From CAYRLZ01 sp964425275 (GTDB taxonomy: Bacteria; Hydrothermota; Tepidihabitantia; Tepidihabitantales; JBDRVQ01), in the NCBI GenBank assembly GCA_964425275.1, contig CAYRLZ010000097.1, forward strand, positions 1 through 33,761: a stretch of 33,761 nucleotides of DNA, in the 5' to 3' direction. This document shows, piece by piece, positions 1-8,781 of this stretch. Under the pieces are notes generated by a model. That model had not been told where the DNA came from. It ran no database searches and saw only the letters and a program-made list of their open reading frames with translations. Numbering within the stretch: position 1 is the first letter of the stretch; every line of letters starts with the position of its first letter. The translations under genes and the position numbers were made by a program.

Positions 1-52
1 CCGGGTCTTTTTCATAGCGGATCTTCTCATAATATGTTTCGGTAATAGCCAT
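1..52 (-). CDS. 5' end of an unidentified gene (cut by window edge)
   Basis: Only the first 17 codons are inside the window; they read MAITETYYEKIRYEKDP. The start is supported by an AAAAGGAG ribosome binding site a few bases upstream of the ATG and by a promoter just beyond it (positions 73-99). I do not recognise the family from so few residues. It runs leftward, divergent from the secreted-protein genes. Unlike several other first genes here it has a conventional short leader with a Shine-Dalgarno. Confidence 0.6.
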   Translation of the reverse strand, partial: MAITETYYEKIRYEKDP

Positions 53-72
53 AGATTACTCCTTTTTGGGAG

Positions 73-99
73 ATTATAGGATTTTAAGAATCTTTTCAA
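73..99 (-). promoter_or_regulatory. Sigma-70-like promoter for the left-edge gene
   Basis: On the minus strand TTGAAA (99-94), a 15-bp spacer and a perfect TATAAT (78-73). Predicted start near 66 leaves a short leader holding the Shine-Dalgarno of the gene starting at 52. Confidence 0.55.
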
Positions 100-216
100 G
101 TCCCGGATCCAAAAGATCTCTCTAGGGTAGATACCATGTCTAGAAACAGTACGTATATATAGTATGCCTCTGGCACAGAATTTGTCTCCCTCTTGATGTA
201 TAGTTAAGGAGGATTT

Positions 217-1818
217 ATGAAATACTTCTTTTCACTTTTATTTTTAATTGGAGCACTCTTTGCCCAACGGTTTAGGGTTACAAACAACACATCCGACGAC
301 TATACCAGCTTGAACAATGCCTTTTCGGTTAGATTCCATAAGGATACTTTGCACATTGTCTATTACACAGATTCTATTCCTTATCAGGGTTTTCACTATT
401 TCAACGTAATATATGCCAAGTCTGTCAACGGTGGCCAAACATTTTCTAAAGTGGTAATTTCCGACCAAACCGATGAGGATGAGGCAGGGACTCCGAGTAT
501 AGCCTCTTTCCAATCAGGTCAAACAGTTCACCTCAACATCGCTTATTACGATGAAGATGATGGAGATGAACCTGACGAAGACATTTGGCGTAGGCGTTCT
601 CAGGACAACGGGAGAACTTGGCACACGCGAAACTCCGTTAACAACTCACCAGATATAATCTCCTCCGACCCATCCAATACTGCGGGTCCACACCTAAGCA
701 CTGATTCATTTTGTGTACACTATGTATGGATTGAGGAGCCGGGCAAGTCAGTTTTACAACCACCTCAAGAACAAGAGGGGAAAGTTTGTTATATGAGGTC
801 CCGATACCGCATTGATGGTACGGGTGTTGAAAGAAATGACCCGATAAGAAACCTTACTGTATCAGAGGAGGCTTATTTACCTTCGGTTGCCGCATCCCAA
901 AATTTCGTCCATATGGTAAGAGTGGATGACTCTACCGGAGTCTCCCGGATATACTACCGACGCCACACTAACTATGGTGCCGACCCAAATTGGGGACCGG
1001 TCCGACTTATAAGTGAGAATATGCCAGCCGGAAGTTATTCCGGAAGACCATGCATCGCTGCCAATTCACCGTATGTGTATGTAGTCTGGGAGCAGTATAT
1101 TTGGTATACCACTTACTATGCCCCAAATATCTATTTCCGGAGAAGCCCTGACAACGGTGTAACATGGGAACCAGCCTATTCATTGGGTGTTATTATGCTA
1201 AATAGGATTTATCCTATATATGCCTATACCCCTTCAATTGCCGTTTCCGGGCCAAATGTCTATGCCGTTTGGCAGGACCGTATTAGATTGGACAGGTATA
1301 CCCTCTTGGCAAGAAGGTCTACCGATAACGGTCTAAATTGGCTTCAACCGGAAAGCATTGATGGCTACTGGCCAGCAGGCGCAACCGACCCTGAAATGAA
1401 TCCCTCGGTCGCCGCCGTAGGTAATGTTGCTCACATCGTCTGGACAGATTTACGCCACGGCACCAATAATCCGGAAATCTATTACTATCGTAAAGACTAT
1501 TCTTCCAATCCGGGTTCAGGTGGTGGGCAAAATCAGTCTGTGCACCCCAATACTCCAGAATTTAATATAGAAGTTAAACCTAACCCTTGCGACCGATTTA
1601 CAAGAATTAAATTCTCATCAAATAACTTACAACCAGCAACCATAAAGATATACGATGCTTTTGGAAGGCTCATAAATATCCTCGGTAAGAAAAAAGAAAG
1701 AGAAGAAGTGATATGGGACAGAAAAGATGCCAATGGGAATGAAGTGAATTCCGGAACTTACTTTATAACCGTGGAAAGCGAAAATTTGAAAAGAATCGCT
1801 AAGGTTATAGCGAGATGA
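217..1818 (+). CDS. Secreted sialidase-like (BNR/Asp-box) protein with T9SS-type sorting domain
   Basis: 533 residues. A signal peptide (MKYFFSLLFLIGALFA, cut near residue 16) is followed by a beta-propeller-like region. Four Asp-box motifs of the S-x-D-x-G-x-T-W type lie at about residues 69-76 (imperfect), 128-135, 310-317 and 368-375. After a Gly-rich linker (431-438), residues about 448-533 form a C-terminal sorting domain: the KPNP motif, IKIYDAFGRL, an SGTYFI strand and a basic end KVIAR. Such domains are known to direct export by the type IX system in FCB bacteria. The AAGGAGG site at 206-212 fixes the start. Asp boxes are structural, so sialidase activity cannot be claimed; a cell-surface or released glycan- or protein-binding role is an inference. 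Confidence 0.8.
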   Translation: MKYFFSLLFLIGALFAQRFRVTNNTSDDYTSLNNAFSVRFHKDTLHIVYYTDSIPYQGFHYFNVIYAKSVNGGQTFSKVVISDQTDEDEAGTPSIASFQSGQTVHLNIAYYDEDDGDEPDEDIWRRRSQDNGRTWHTRNSVNNSPDIISSDPSNTAGPHLSTDSFCVHYVWIEEPGKSVLQPPQEQEGKVCYMRSRYRIDGTGVERNDPIRNLTVSEEAYLPSVAASQNFVHMVRVDDSTGVSRIYYRRHTNYGADPNWGPVRLISENMPAGSYSGRPCIAANSPYVYVVWEQYIWYTTYYAPNIYFRRSPDNGVTWEPAYSLGVIMLNRIYPIYAYTPSIAVSGPNVYAVWQDRIRLDRYTLLARRSTDNGLNWLQPESIDGYWPAGATDPEMNPSVAAVGNVAHIVWTDLRHGTNNPEIYYYRKDYSSNPGSGGGQNQSVHPNTPEFNIEVKPNPCDRFTRIKFSSNNLQPATIKIYDAFGRLINILGKKKEREEVIWDRKDANGNEVNSGTYFITVESENLKRIAKVIAR

Positions 1819-1825
1819 ATAAAAC

Positions 1826-1852
1826 GGGCCCCGGCAATGAGAGCCGGGGCCC
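1826..1852. terminator. Strong GC hairpin after the first secreted-protein gene
   Basis: Perfect 10-bp stem GGGCCCCGGC/GCCGGGGCCC with a 7-nt loop, beginning 8 bases after the stop codon. There is no T-run after it in the rightward direction, so it may stop transcription poorly or mainly protect the 3' end of the mRNA. Confidence 0.55.
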
Positions 1853-1885
1853 AGTAGCAGACAAAAACAAACTAATGATTATTTA

Positions 1886-1913
1886 TTGACAAATTAAGTT
1901 CTTATGATATAAT
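1886..1913 (+). promoter_or_regulatory. Consensus promoter predicting a leaderless mRNA
   Basis: TTGACA (1886-1891), 16-bp spacer, TATAAT (1908-1913) preceded by TG (extended -10, TGATATAAT). Only 7 nt separate the -10 box from the ATG at 1921, so the transcript should begin at or within a base or two of the start codon. There is no Shine-Dalgarno. Confidence 0.8.
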
Positions 1914-1920
1914 ATATAAA

Positions 1921-4524
1921 ATGAGGAAAAGTAAGTATTCTTTTATTACTCTCCTTTTTACCCTCCTATTTCTTCCCTGCCATCTCATTGCTCGGCCGAT
2001 TCCTTATTTCCTCATTGACACGACCAAGACTCTAACAAGAGAAGGGAGTGGCCAATCTCTCCCTCAGGTAATATTTGATAGTGGGAATTTCGTAGTTGCT
2101 TGGTTGGATGGTAGAATGGCTACCCCTGGATTTACCATTTATGGGGCTCGTATTTCTTCGGAAGGAAGGGTAATTGATTCCGTGGGAGTTTTTATTCACG
2201 GAGATATAGCGGAAGACCCGGATCGCCTATATTACTCAGATATCGCACTTACGACAAGCGGTAATAATAGTTTAATTTTGGGAAGTTGGTGGCCAAGCGT
2301 TGGCGGACCATCAGCGGGAATTACCGGTAGAAGAATTGCGAGAAATATGAGAGTCCTTGATTCAATTCCAATAGAGGTCTCTACTTCTGGCTCTCCTTTC
2401 CTGGCAACTTTTGGGGGAGGGTATTACTTTGTTGTCTGGGATGCCTCAAATAGTCTATATGGCCGGAGAATTACCGAAGGAGGCGTATTGGTTGATTCCC
2501 AGCCGCTTTTTCTTTATACTTCTCAGGAACCATTGGGTTTTCAACTCACTTCTGATGGTAATAACTATCTGCTTGTCACAACCGAATTTGAAAGATTATT
2601 TGGAATATTGATAAATAACCAAGGACAGGTAATTGACACATTTACTATCTTCCGCGTGCCTAAAATTACCAACTCCTCTTCCTCAGAAATTGGACTCACT
2701 TATGGCAACAATTATTACTTTGTTTCTTTTTATTATCTTGACTCTATCTATGGAGTAAGGATTAGAACCGATGGTATAGTTATAGATACTACACCAATCG
2801 GCATCGCTTCTCTTCCTGTTCTTTACTACAACCGTCTCAATTGTGCTTATGGAAATGGCGTCTATTTAGTAAATATAGCTTTTAGAGATGATTGGAACCG
2901 TGTCCTTTACTTTAAGCGAATATCAACTGATGGTCAGGTTCTTGATACTTCGCTCATTCCGATTTTTCACCAATTTCATATTTATGAAGGTAGTGACGAG
3001 GAATTTTCTCCTTCCTCGGCCTTTGATGGGAATAATTTTATTGTGGTATGGGAGGATTACGACTGGGATTCTGGCCCCTTTGCGGAGAAGTATATAAGAT
3101 ATTCTCTTGTCACACCGGGGGGTAGAGTTATAAATCCCGGTGGTGTCATTCTCTCTACTGCTATGGGAACCGAGAAATCCCAAGATGCGGCTTTTGATAG
3201 CCACAATTATTTAGTAGTATGGACCGATAATAGAAGCATCTCAGAAACTAAATCTGACATCTATGGGCAAATCCTAAATCCAAATGGAACAAATGTCGTT
3301 TCAAGTTTTCCCATCTGTAGGCACAGAGCGTCTCAATCAGGACCCCGGGTATGCTTTGGCCGAGAGAACTATTTAGTAGTGTGGTGCGACAATAGAAGTG
3401 GTAGTAGCGGGGATATTTATGGACAAATAGTTACACCCACTGGCCAACTCCCTGATACCTTAGGAATACCAATAATCGCCACTCCGGCTGACGAAAGCCA
3501 GCCGGACGTGGCCTGGGACGGTAAAAATTTTCTTGTCGTTTGCTCCCACCTTCTCACCGGACGCATATTTGGCGCCCGGGTTTCCTCAGATGGTATGCTA
3601 CTTGACTCAATCCCCTTTATGATTAATGACACCTTCCCAAGGGCAAACAACCGCGGTCCAGCCGTAGTATCTAATGGCGAAAATTCCCTTGTCGTATGGA
3701 GACGACACCGTCCAGGAGAAGAAGCAAATGTCTGGGGGGCTTTTGTTAATAAATATGGACAGGTTCTTAATCATTTCCAGATTTCTTTTGTAGAAAGACT
3801 GGAGAATATTTCTCACAGAATGCTGGGGGTTACCACAAATGGTAGTGATTACTTTGTAACCTGGTTTACTTATGGGCTTAATTTCACTCGTCAAACCTTT
3901 GGTGCCCGGGTCTCGCAAGAAGGGATAGTTCTTGATAGCCCAAGCATCTATCTCGGTAGTGGAAAATATCCCGCGGTCACATTTGATGGAAGAAATTATA
4001 TTCTATTGCGAAGGAGAGATGAAAATAGATTGAATATATCTTTCATAAATCAGGAAGGTGTGCCTCAGGATACTAATGGAACAGATATAATTGAAACACC
4101 ATTTCCCTTAATAACGCGGGTAAACCGGATTACAAAAGGTCCTTCTGACCAGTGCCTCGTTACTTTCGTTACCTTCACGTCGGAACCCTATAATACCCAA
4201 AGGGTTTATGGGGCATTTTTCAATAGTTCTGGTCTTGCCGAAAATTCCAAGCAATCGCTTCCGTCTCTTTCTTTCTCTTTATTCCCAACTATTACCCGAA
4301 GTACTCTGCTTTTAGACTTAGCAATGAATGAGAAGGGTAAAGTAATGCTCAAAATTTATGGAATTGATGGAAGGCTAATAAAAAATAACCTGTCCATCAA
4401 TTTAGGTGAGTTGAATCCCGGCAAACACCGCCTTAAATTATGCCTTGCCTCTTTACCGAGTGGTGTCTACTTTTTAAAGATTGAACCCGGTAAAGTAATA
4501 AAGAAGTTCATAATCGCCCGCTAA
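1921..4524 (+). CDS. Large secreted repeat protein with T9SS-type sorting domain
   Basis: 867 residues. The signal peptide is MRKSKYSFITLLFTLLFLPC and following residues. The body is built of roughly 50-60-residue units with the pattern N-Y-L-V-V-W-x-D-N-R ... D-I-Y-G-Q-x-x-x-x-x-G, seen most clearly around residues 425-500. This suggests a beta-propeller or similar all-beta fold, though I do not recognise a named family. The last ~85 residues are a sorting-like domain: IYGIDGRLI, LPSGVYFLKIE and the end KKFIIAR. That end closely matches the IAR terminus of the preceding gene, so both proteins probably use the same export route. The start fits a natural signal peptide and sits on a leaderless-type promoter. 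Function unknown. Confidence 0.75.
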   Translation: MRKSKYSFITLLFTLLFLPCHLIARPIPYFLIDTTKTLTREGSGQSLPQVIFDSGNFVVAWLDGRMATPGFTIYGARISSEGRVIDSVGVFIHGDIAEDPDRLYYSDIALTTSGNNSLILGSWWPSVGGPSAGITGRRIARNMRVLDSIPIEVSTSGSPFLATFGGGYYFVVWDASNSLYGRRITEGGVLVDSQPLFLYTSQEPLGFQLTSDGNNYLLVTTEFERLFGILINNQGQVIDTFTIFRVPKITNSSSSEIGLTYGNNYYFVSFYYLDSIYGVRIRTDGIVIDTTPIGIASLPVLYYNRLNCAYGNGVYLVNIAFRDDWNRVLYFKRISTDGQVLDTSLIPIFHQFHIYEGSDEEFSPSSAFDGNNFIVVWEDYDWDSGPFAEKYIRYSLVTPGGRVINPGGVILSTAMGTEKSQDAAFDSHNYLVVWTDNRSISETKSDIYGQILNPNGTNVVSSFPICRHRASQSGPRVCFGRENYLVVWCDNRSGSSGDIYGQIVTPTGQLPDTLGIPIIATPADESQPDVAWDGKNFLVVCSHLLTGRIFGARVSSDGMLLDSIPFMINDTFPRANNRGPAVVSNGENSLVVWRRHRPGEEANVWGAFVNKYGQVLNHFQISFVERLENISHRMLGVTTNGSDYFVTWFTYGLNFTRQTFGARVSQEGIVLDSPSIYLGSGKYPAVTFDGRNYILLRRRDENRLNISFINQEGVPQDTNGTDIIETPFPLITRVNRITKGPSDQCLVTFVTFTSEPYNTQRVYGAFFNSSGLAENSKQSLPSLSFSLFPTITRSTLLLDLAMNEKGKVMLKIYGIDGRLIKNNLSINLGELNPGKHRLKLCLASLPSGVYFLKIEPGKVIKKFIIAR

Positions 4525-4892
4525 ACCAACCAATTCCTTAATTCCATAAGAAATTCTGGTAAATTACATAATACTTAATTGAAATTTAGGAAAAATAAGG
4601 GACACATCCTATTTTCTTGAGATATCTGGATTATTATTATGGTATAATGGCATAGAAGAAAAATTAGGATGTATCCCAATTTCTTCTATCCACAACCCTT
4701 GCAATCCGAGCCATTAACCATCTTAACGGAAAAAAATATGTCAATAATTTAGGTTATTCCAACTTAAAAATCGCAACGATAATCACCTTGAGTTGTATCC
4801 TTACCGCCATCCCCAACCAAGAGGAGATAAGTGGGTCTGCTGGCTAATAATAAACTCTTCTTAAATTGGTTATCAGATAAATCAGAAAAAAT
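4525..4892. other. Gene-free gap between converging genes
   Basis: 368 bases between the rightward secreted-protein gene and leftward topA. Apart from the palindromic element at 4600-4678 (extended by a second hairpin to 4689) I see no gene or RNA. On the topA strand a T-run (ATTTTTTC) directly follows the topA stop, without a clear stem. Confidence 0.6.
4600..4678. repeat. MITE-like palindromic element
   Basis: Imperfect inverted repeats of about 20 bp: GGGACACATCCTATTTTCTT at 4600-4619, and 4657-4678, whose reverse complement begins GGGATACATCCTAATTTT. They enclose about 37 bp. A second, competing perfect 9-bp stem (TAGAAGAAA 4654-4662 / TTTCTTCTA 4681-4689) overlaps the right arm. No coding capacity, so any mobility would depend on a transposase elsewhere. 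Confidence 0.5.
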
Positions 4893-6971
4893 TTACCGAT
4901 TCTTCTTCTTATATTTACACTTCGGATAACCGGAACAAGCGATAAATTTGCCAAATCGCCCCGCTTTTTCTACAAGGTCTTTTCCGCATTCCGGACACTT
5001 CTCTTCTAATTTTGTCGCCTCTTCCTTTTTAATAAATTGGCACTCCGGATAGCCCGTACAGCCAATAAAACTTCCCTTCTTTCCTTGCTTTTTCACTAAG
5101 GGACGACCGCACTGCGGGCAGGTTTCAGCCAAAATCTCCGGTTTCTCCTTTTTAATATATTTACACTCCGGATAACCGGAGCAAGAGATAAATTTACCGT
5201 ATCTTCCCCAGCGGTAGGCGAGGCTCCGGCCGCAGAGGGGACATTTCTCCGGCAGTTCTTCCCTTATCCCTTCTTTCATCTTTGAGATGTTATTTTCACT
5301 CCGCACCAAATCCTCCTTAAATGGTATCCAGAAGTCCTTAACCACCTCCGGCCAATTTTTATCTTTCGTCTCAATTAAATCAAGTTCCTTTTCCATCTCC
5401 CGGGTAAATGCTACTTCAAAGATGTTGGCAAAGTTTTTGATTAAAATGTCGTTAACCAAACGCCCCAATTCCGTAGGACGAAGAAACCCCGTTTGTTTAA
5501 TAACATATTTTCTTTCAAATAGGGTGTCAACGATTACCGCATAAGTAGAGGGGCGACCGATGCCGTTTGTCTCCAATTTTTTGATTAAACTGGCTACGGT
5601 ATAACGCGGGGGTGGCTGGGTGAACTTCTGTTCTAAGATTACATCTTTCAAAAAAATCTTCTCACCCTCGGCCAGCGGCGGTAGGATTATCTCTTTCTCC
5701 CCTGATGGCCAGACCCTTTCAAATCCATCAAAAATCCTTTTCCGGGAGTGGCAAAAGAAGAAGAAGTCTTCTAAACCAGGAATATCAATCATCACCTTCA
5801 ACTCCTCATATTCTGAATTGGTCATCTGCGCCGCCACTGCCCGAGCGAAGATTATGCTATATAGATTATACTCATCTTTATTCAGATACTCTTTTATCTT
5901 CTCGGGGAGATTCTTTAGGTCGGTCGGTCTAATCGCCTCGTGTGCCCCTTGGGTCTCTTTTTTATCGCGATAAACCCGGGGCTTTTCCGGGAGATATAAC
6001 TCACCAAAGTTTTCCTTAATAAATTCTCGCTCCTTTGCTAAAAATTCCTCGGCCACTCTGGTTGAATCGGTTCGAGGATAGGTGATGAGACCGACGGTCT
6101 CTTCGGCCAATTCGACACCTTCAAATAACCGCTGGGCAATAAACATCGTCTTCTTTCCAGAGAATAAGAAACGTTTGGCCGCCTCTTGTTGGAGGGTAGC
6201 GGTAATCAGTGGTGGTAAGGGACTTTTATATTTCTTCTTCATTTCTATTTTACCAATTAAATATTCGCTTGGCTTTCGGATAACCGCCTCTAATTCTTTT
6301 GCCCCCTCCATATTTTTTATCCTTTCTCCTTCGGCCTTGGGTCTCAATTGCGCCCTAAATTCTTCTCCTCTTTCGGTTTGGAAAATCCCGTAGATTAGCC
6401 AGTATTCTTCTGGGACAAATTCCTCAATCTCTCTCTCCCTTTCAATGATGAGCCGTAAGGCAACACTTTGCACCCGACCGGCGGAGAGGTTATAGTTCTT
6501 AAAGACCTTCCAGAGTAGAGGACTAACCAGATAACCAACCAATCGATCCATCACCCGTCTTGCCTTATGGGAATTCACTTTGTTTATATCAATTAGCGTC
6601 GGATTCTCAAACGCCTTTCTTATACCATCCTTCGTTATCTCATAAAAGAGAACCCTTTTTATATTCATATGGCCATCAATCTCTTCGGCGATGTGGAAGG
6701 CAATCGCCTCTCCTTCCCGGTCGGGGTCACAGCCTAAATAAATCTCATCGGCATCTTTCGCCTCTCTTTTAATCTCCTGAATAATCTTATTCTTCTCTTT
6801 TATTATCACATAATTTGGTTCAAAGGAATTGTCAATATCCACCCCTAAATCGTTTTTTGGCAAATCCTTTATATGGCCACGGCTGGATAAGACCTTCATC
6901 TTCCCTTTTAATATCTTAGCGATGGTCTTGGCCTTGGTGGGCGATTCAACGATTAAGATTGCCTTAGGCAT
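4893..6971 (-). CDS. topA: DNA topoisomerase I (type IA)
   Basis: 692 residues. It relaxes negatively supercoiled DNA by transient cleavage of one strand. The N-terminal Toprim domain has ILIVESPTKA (E9) and the metal motif DPDREGEA (D82, D84, E86). The active-site tyrosine is Y298 in GLITYPRTDSTR. AGRVQSVALR marks the core. Three C4 zinc ribbons of the CPxCG...C-x-GYPxC type begin near residues 577, 618 and 659, as in long bacterial TopA. The ATG lies inside the last codons of rluD (8-bp overlap) without a clear Shine-Dalgarno, so its translation is probably coupled to rluD. Confidence 0.97.
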   Translation of the reverse strand: MPKAILIVESPTKAKTIAKILKGKMKVLSSRGHIKDLPKNDLGVDIDNSFEPNYVIIKEKNKIIQEIKREAKDADEIYLGCDPDREGEAIAFHIAEEIDGHMNIKRVLFYEITKDGIRKAFENPTLIDINKVNSHKARRVMDRLVGYLVSPLLWKVFKNYNLSAGRVQSVALRLIIEREREIEEFVPEEYWLIYGIFQTERGEEFRAQLRPKAEGERIKNMEGAKELEAVIRKPSEYLIGKIEMKKKYKSPLPPLITATLQQEAAKRFLFSGKKTMFIAQRLFEGVELAEETVGLITYPRTDSTRVAEEFLAKEREFIKENFGELYLPEKPRVYRDKKETQGAHEAIRPTDLKNLPEKIKEYLNKDEYNLYSIIFARAVAAQMTNSEYEELKVMIDIPGLEDFFFFCHSRKRIFDGFERVWPSGEKEIILPPLAEGEKIFLKDVILEQKFTQPPPRYTVASLIKKLETNGIGRPSTYAVIVDTLFERKYVIKQTGFLRPTELGRLVNDILIKNFANIFEVAFTREMEKELDLIETKDKNWPEVVKDFWIPFKEDLVRSENNISKMKEGIREELPEKCPLCGRSLAYRWGRYGKFISCSGYPECKYIKKEKPEILAETCPQCGRPLVKKQGKKGSFIGCTGYPECQFIKKEEATKLEEKCPECGKDLVEKAGRFGKFIACSGYPKCKYKKKNR

Positions 6972-7929
6972 AATTTTCTAATACCGCCAATAGGTTTTTC
7001 ATATCTTCGGGTAAGGGCGATGCAAATTCAACATATTTTTTCGTCCGGGGGTGAACAAATCCTAACCTAGCTGAGTGGAGTGCCTGCCGGTCAATGACCG
7101 AGAGCATCTTCTGGGCAATCTCGTATTCGCTCTTAGATTTTAAGAGCGAGACAAAAGACCGCCTGTATTCTTTATCCCCGACTACCGGATGACCGTAATG
7201 ACTCATATGGACCCTAATCTGATGGGTCCGGCCGGTAAGGAGTTTCAGTTTAATATAGGTGGCAATCTTAAATCTCTTTATTAGGGTAAATTCGGTAATC
7301 GCCCTTTTTGCCCCAAAGGGTGTGACCGCCATCTTTTTTCTATTTAGACTATCCCGACCAATCGGTGCCTCTACGATTCCTCGGGGCAAAGGGATTTTCC
7401 CCCAGACGACCGCAAGATACTCCCGATTAAATCTCCGATTTTCTAACTCCTTACCCAAAAAGGATAATGCCGAATCAGTCTTGGCAAAAACTAAAAGACC
7501 GGTGGTATCTTTATCTAAGCGATGAATTACCCCCGGTCTTATCTTTTCCTTTCCCAGCGGTAGATTTTTACAATGGAAAAGAAGGGCGTTGACTATCGTC
7601 CCTGATTTATGACCCCGTGCCGGATGAACGATTATTCCCTTCGGCTTATCAATCACAATCAGGTCTTCATCTTCATAGACAATGTTTAATGGAATATCCT
7701 CCGGAATAATTTCCAACTCCTTTTCCGCTTCAAACCGGGCAAAGATTTTATCCTGCGGTTTTATCCGATAACTCGGCTTAGCTGGTTTATCATTAACCAG
7801 AATCTTTCCCTCCTTGATTAGCCTTATTACCTTATTGCGCGACAAGCCAATTCCGGAGATAAGGAGATACTGGTCAAGGCGCGTGCCGCGCATCTTCTCC
7901 GCCACAATCCGCATAAATTCCTTTTCCAT
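6964..7929 (-). CDS. rluD: RluD-family 23S rRNA pseudouridine synthase
   Basis: 321 residues. It isomerises uridine to pseudouridine in large-subunit rRNA; the exact target sites cannot be read from sequence. An S4 RNA-binding domain (about 15-70: RLDQYLLISG...SRNKVIRLIKEG) precedes the catalytic domain with HRLDKDTTGLLVFAK (catalytic Asp 139) and the GRTHQIRVHMSHYGHPVVGD motif. The gene follows pilD by 47 bp but has its own promoter (7937-7964) ending 7 nt before the ATG, so this housekeeping gene need not depend on the pilus operon. RluC or RluB would be the alternatives; the S4 plus RluA-type core fits RluC/RluD. Confidence 0.9.
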   Translation of the reverse strand: MEKEFMRIVAEKMRGTRLDQYLLISGIGLSRNKVIRLIKEGKILVNDKPAKPSYRIKPQDKIFARFEAEKELEIIPEDIPLNIVYEDEDLIVIDKPKGIIVHPARGHKSGTIVNALLFHCKNLPLGKEKIRPGVIHRLDKDTTGLLVFAKTDSALSFLGKELENRRFNREYLAVVWGKIPLPRGIVEAPIGRDSLNRKKMAVTPFGAKRAITEFTLIKRFKIATYIKLKLLTGRTHQIRVHMSHYGHPVVGDKEYRRSFVSLLKSKSEYEIAQKMLSVIDRQALHSARLGFVHPRTKKYVEFASPLPEDMKNLLAVLENYA

Positions 7930-7936
7930 AAGGGAT

Positions 7937-7964
7937 AAAATAACGAAATATCAATAAAAGTCAA
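7937..7964 (-). promoter_or_regulatory. Leaderless-type promoter of rluD
   Basis: Minus strand TTGACT (7964-7959), 16-bp spacer, TATTTT (7942-7937), then 7 nt to the ATG at 7929. No Shine-Dalgarno between. Confidence 0.65.
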
Positions 7965-7976
7965 CAAGAAGACTTT

Positions 7977-8732
7977 TTATCCCCAGAAGGAAAACAAATG
8001 GAGATAGAGATAAAGAATCGGCTCCCCAAAGAAGAAGATGACCCCGGTGCCCAGGGATAAAAAACTACCAAATGGTAGATATTCCCCTCTCTTCCATACA
8101 TTAAAAAAAATTAGCCCGATAGAAATTACTAAACCAAAGAGTGAACTGACAAATATCGTTAGGAGGGTATACTTCCAACCTAATAAAGAGCCAATCATCG
8201 CCCCGAGAAAAATATCGCCCGGACCAAGCATCTCTTTTTTCTTCCAGAGAACCCCAAGTGACCTTAAAAGAAAAAGAACCGAACTGCCAACAATTACCCC
8301 CAAAACCGAAAAGAGGGGGGTCCGGATATTAAAGAGAAATCCCAAGACGATACCTAAATAGATAAATAGGTCATAGACCAATTTCTCCTGCCAATCAATA
8401 AGGCCAATTAAAATGAGCAACGAAAAGTAGATAAGAAGAAAGAGAAGAGAAAGGGATAAGGAAAGCCTTAAATATAAACCATAGAAGACGATACCGGTAA
8501 TGAGTTCCACCAGCGGGTAAATTAGCGAAATCTTCTTTTGACAATACCGACATCGCCCCCTTAAAATAATATAACTTAATATTGGGATATTATCATAGGG
8601 TTTTATCCCTTTTTTACAATTTGGACAGAAGGAAGGGGGAAAGAGAATAGAGATCTTTCGGGGGATACGATAGATAATAACATTTAAGAAACTACCGATT
8701 ATTAACCCAAAGATAAAAAATAGAAATCCCAC
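7977..8732 (-). CDS. pilD: Prepilin peptidase / N-methyltransferase
   Basis: 251 residues, polytopic inner-membrane aspartic protease. It cleaves class III leader peptides of prepilins and methylates the new N-terminus. The order is typical: GSFLNVIIYRIP near residue 13, a methyltransferase zinc site with two CxxC pairs (C36/C39, C61/C64), then the two peptidase aspartates D113 (LIDWQEKLVYD) and D173 in the GxGD motif (GPGD). The start is a GTG (8732) with no clear Shine-Dalgarno, chosen because the family normally begins just before the first membrane segment. It should process the four prepilins at the other end of this cluster. Confidence 0.95.
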   Translation of the reverse strand: MGFLFFIFGLIIGSFLNVIIYRIPRKISILFPPSFCPNCKKGIKPYDNIPILSYIILRGRCRYCQKKISLIYPLVELITGIVFYGLYLRLSLSLSLLFLLIYFSLLILIGLIDWQEKLVYDLFIYLGIVLGFLFNIRTPLFSVLGVIVGSSVLFLLRSLGVLWKKKEMLGPGDIFLGAMIGSLLGWKYTLLTIFVSSLFGLVISIGLIFFNVWKRGEYLPFGSFLSLGTGVIFFFGEPILYLYLHLFSFWG

Positions 8733-8781
8733 TTATTAAACCAAAAAACAGCGAAGAGTGGAGCGGTAGATTTATTCCCTT

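Noticed and set aside
5287..6393. Several open frames on the plus strand opposite topA
   Set aside because: They are shadows of a full-length, motif-complete topA and have no ribosome binding sites or recognisable domains.
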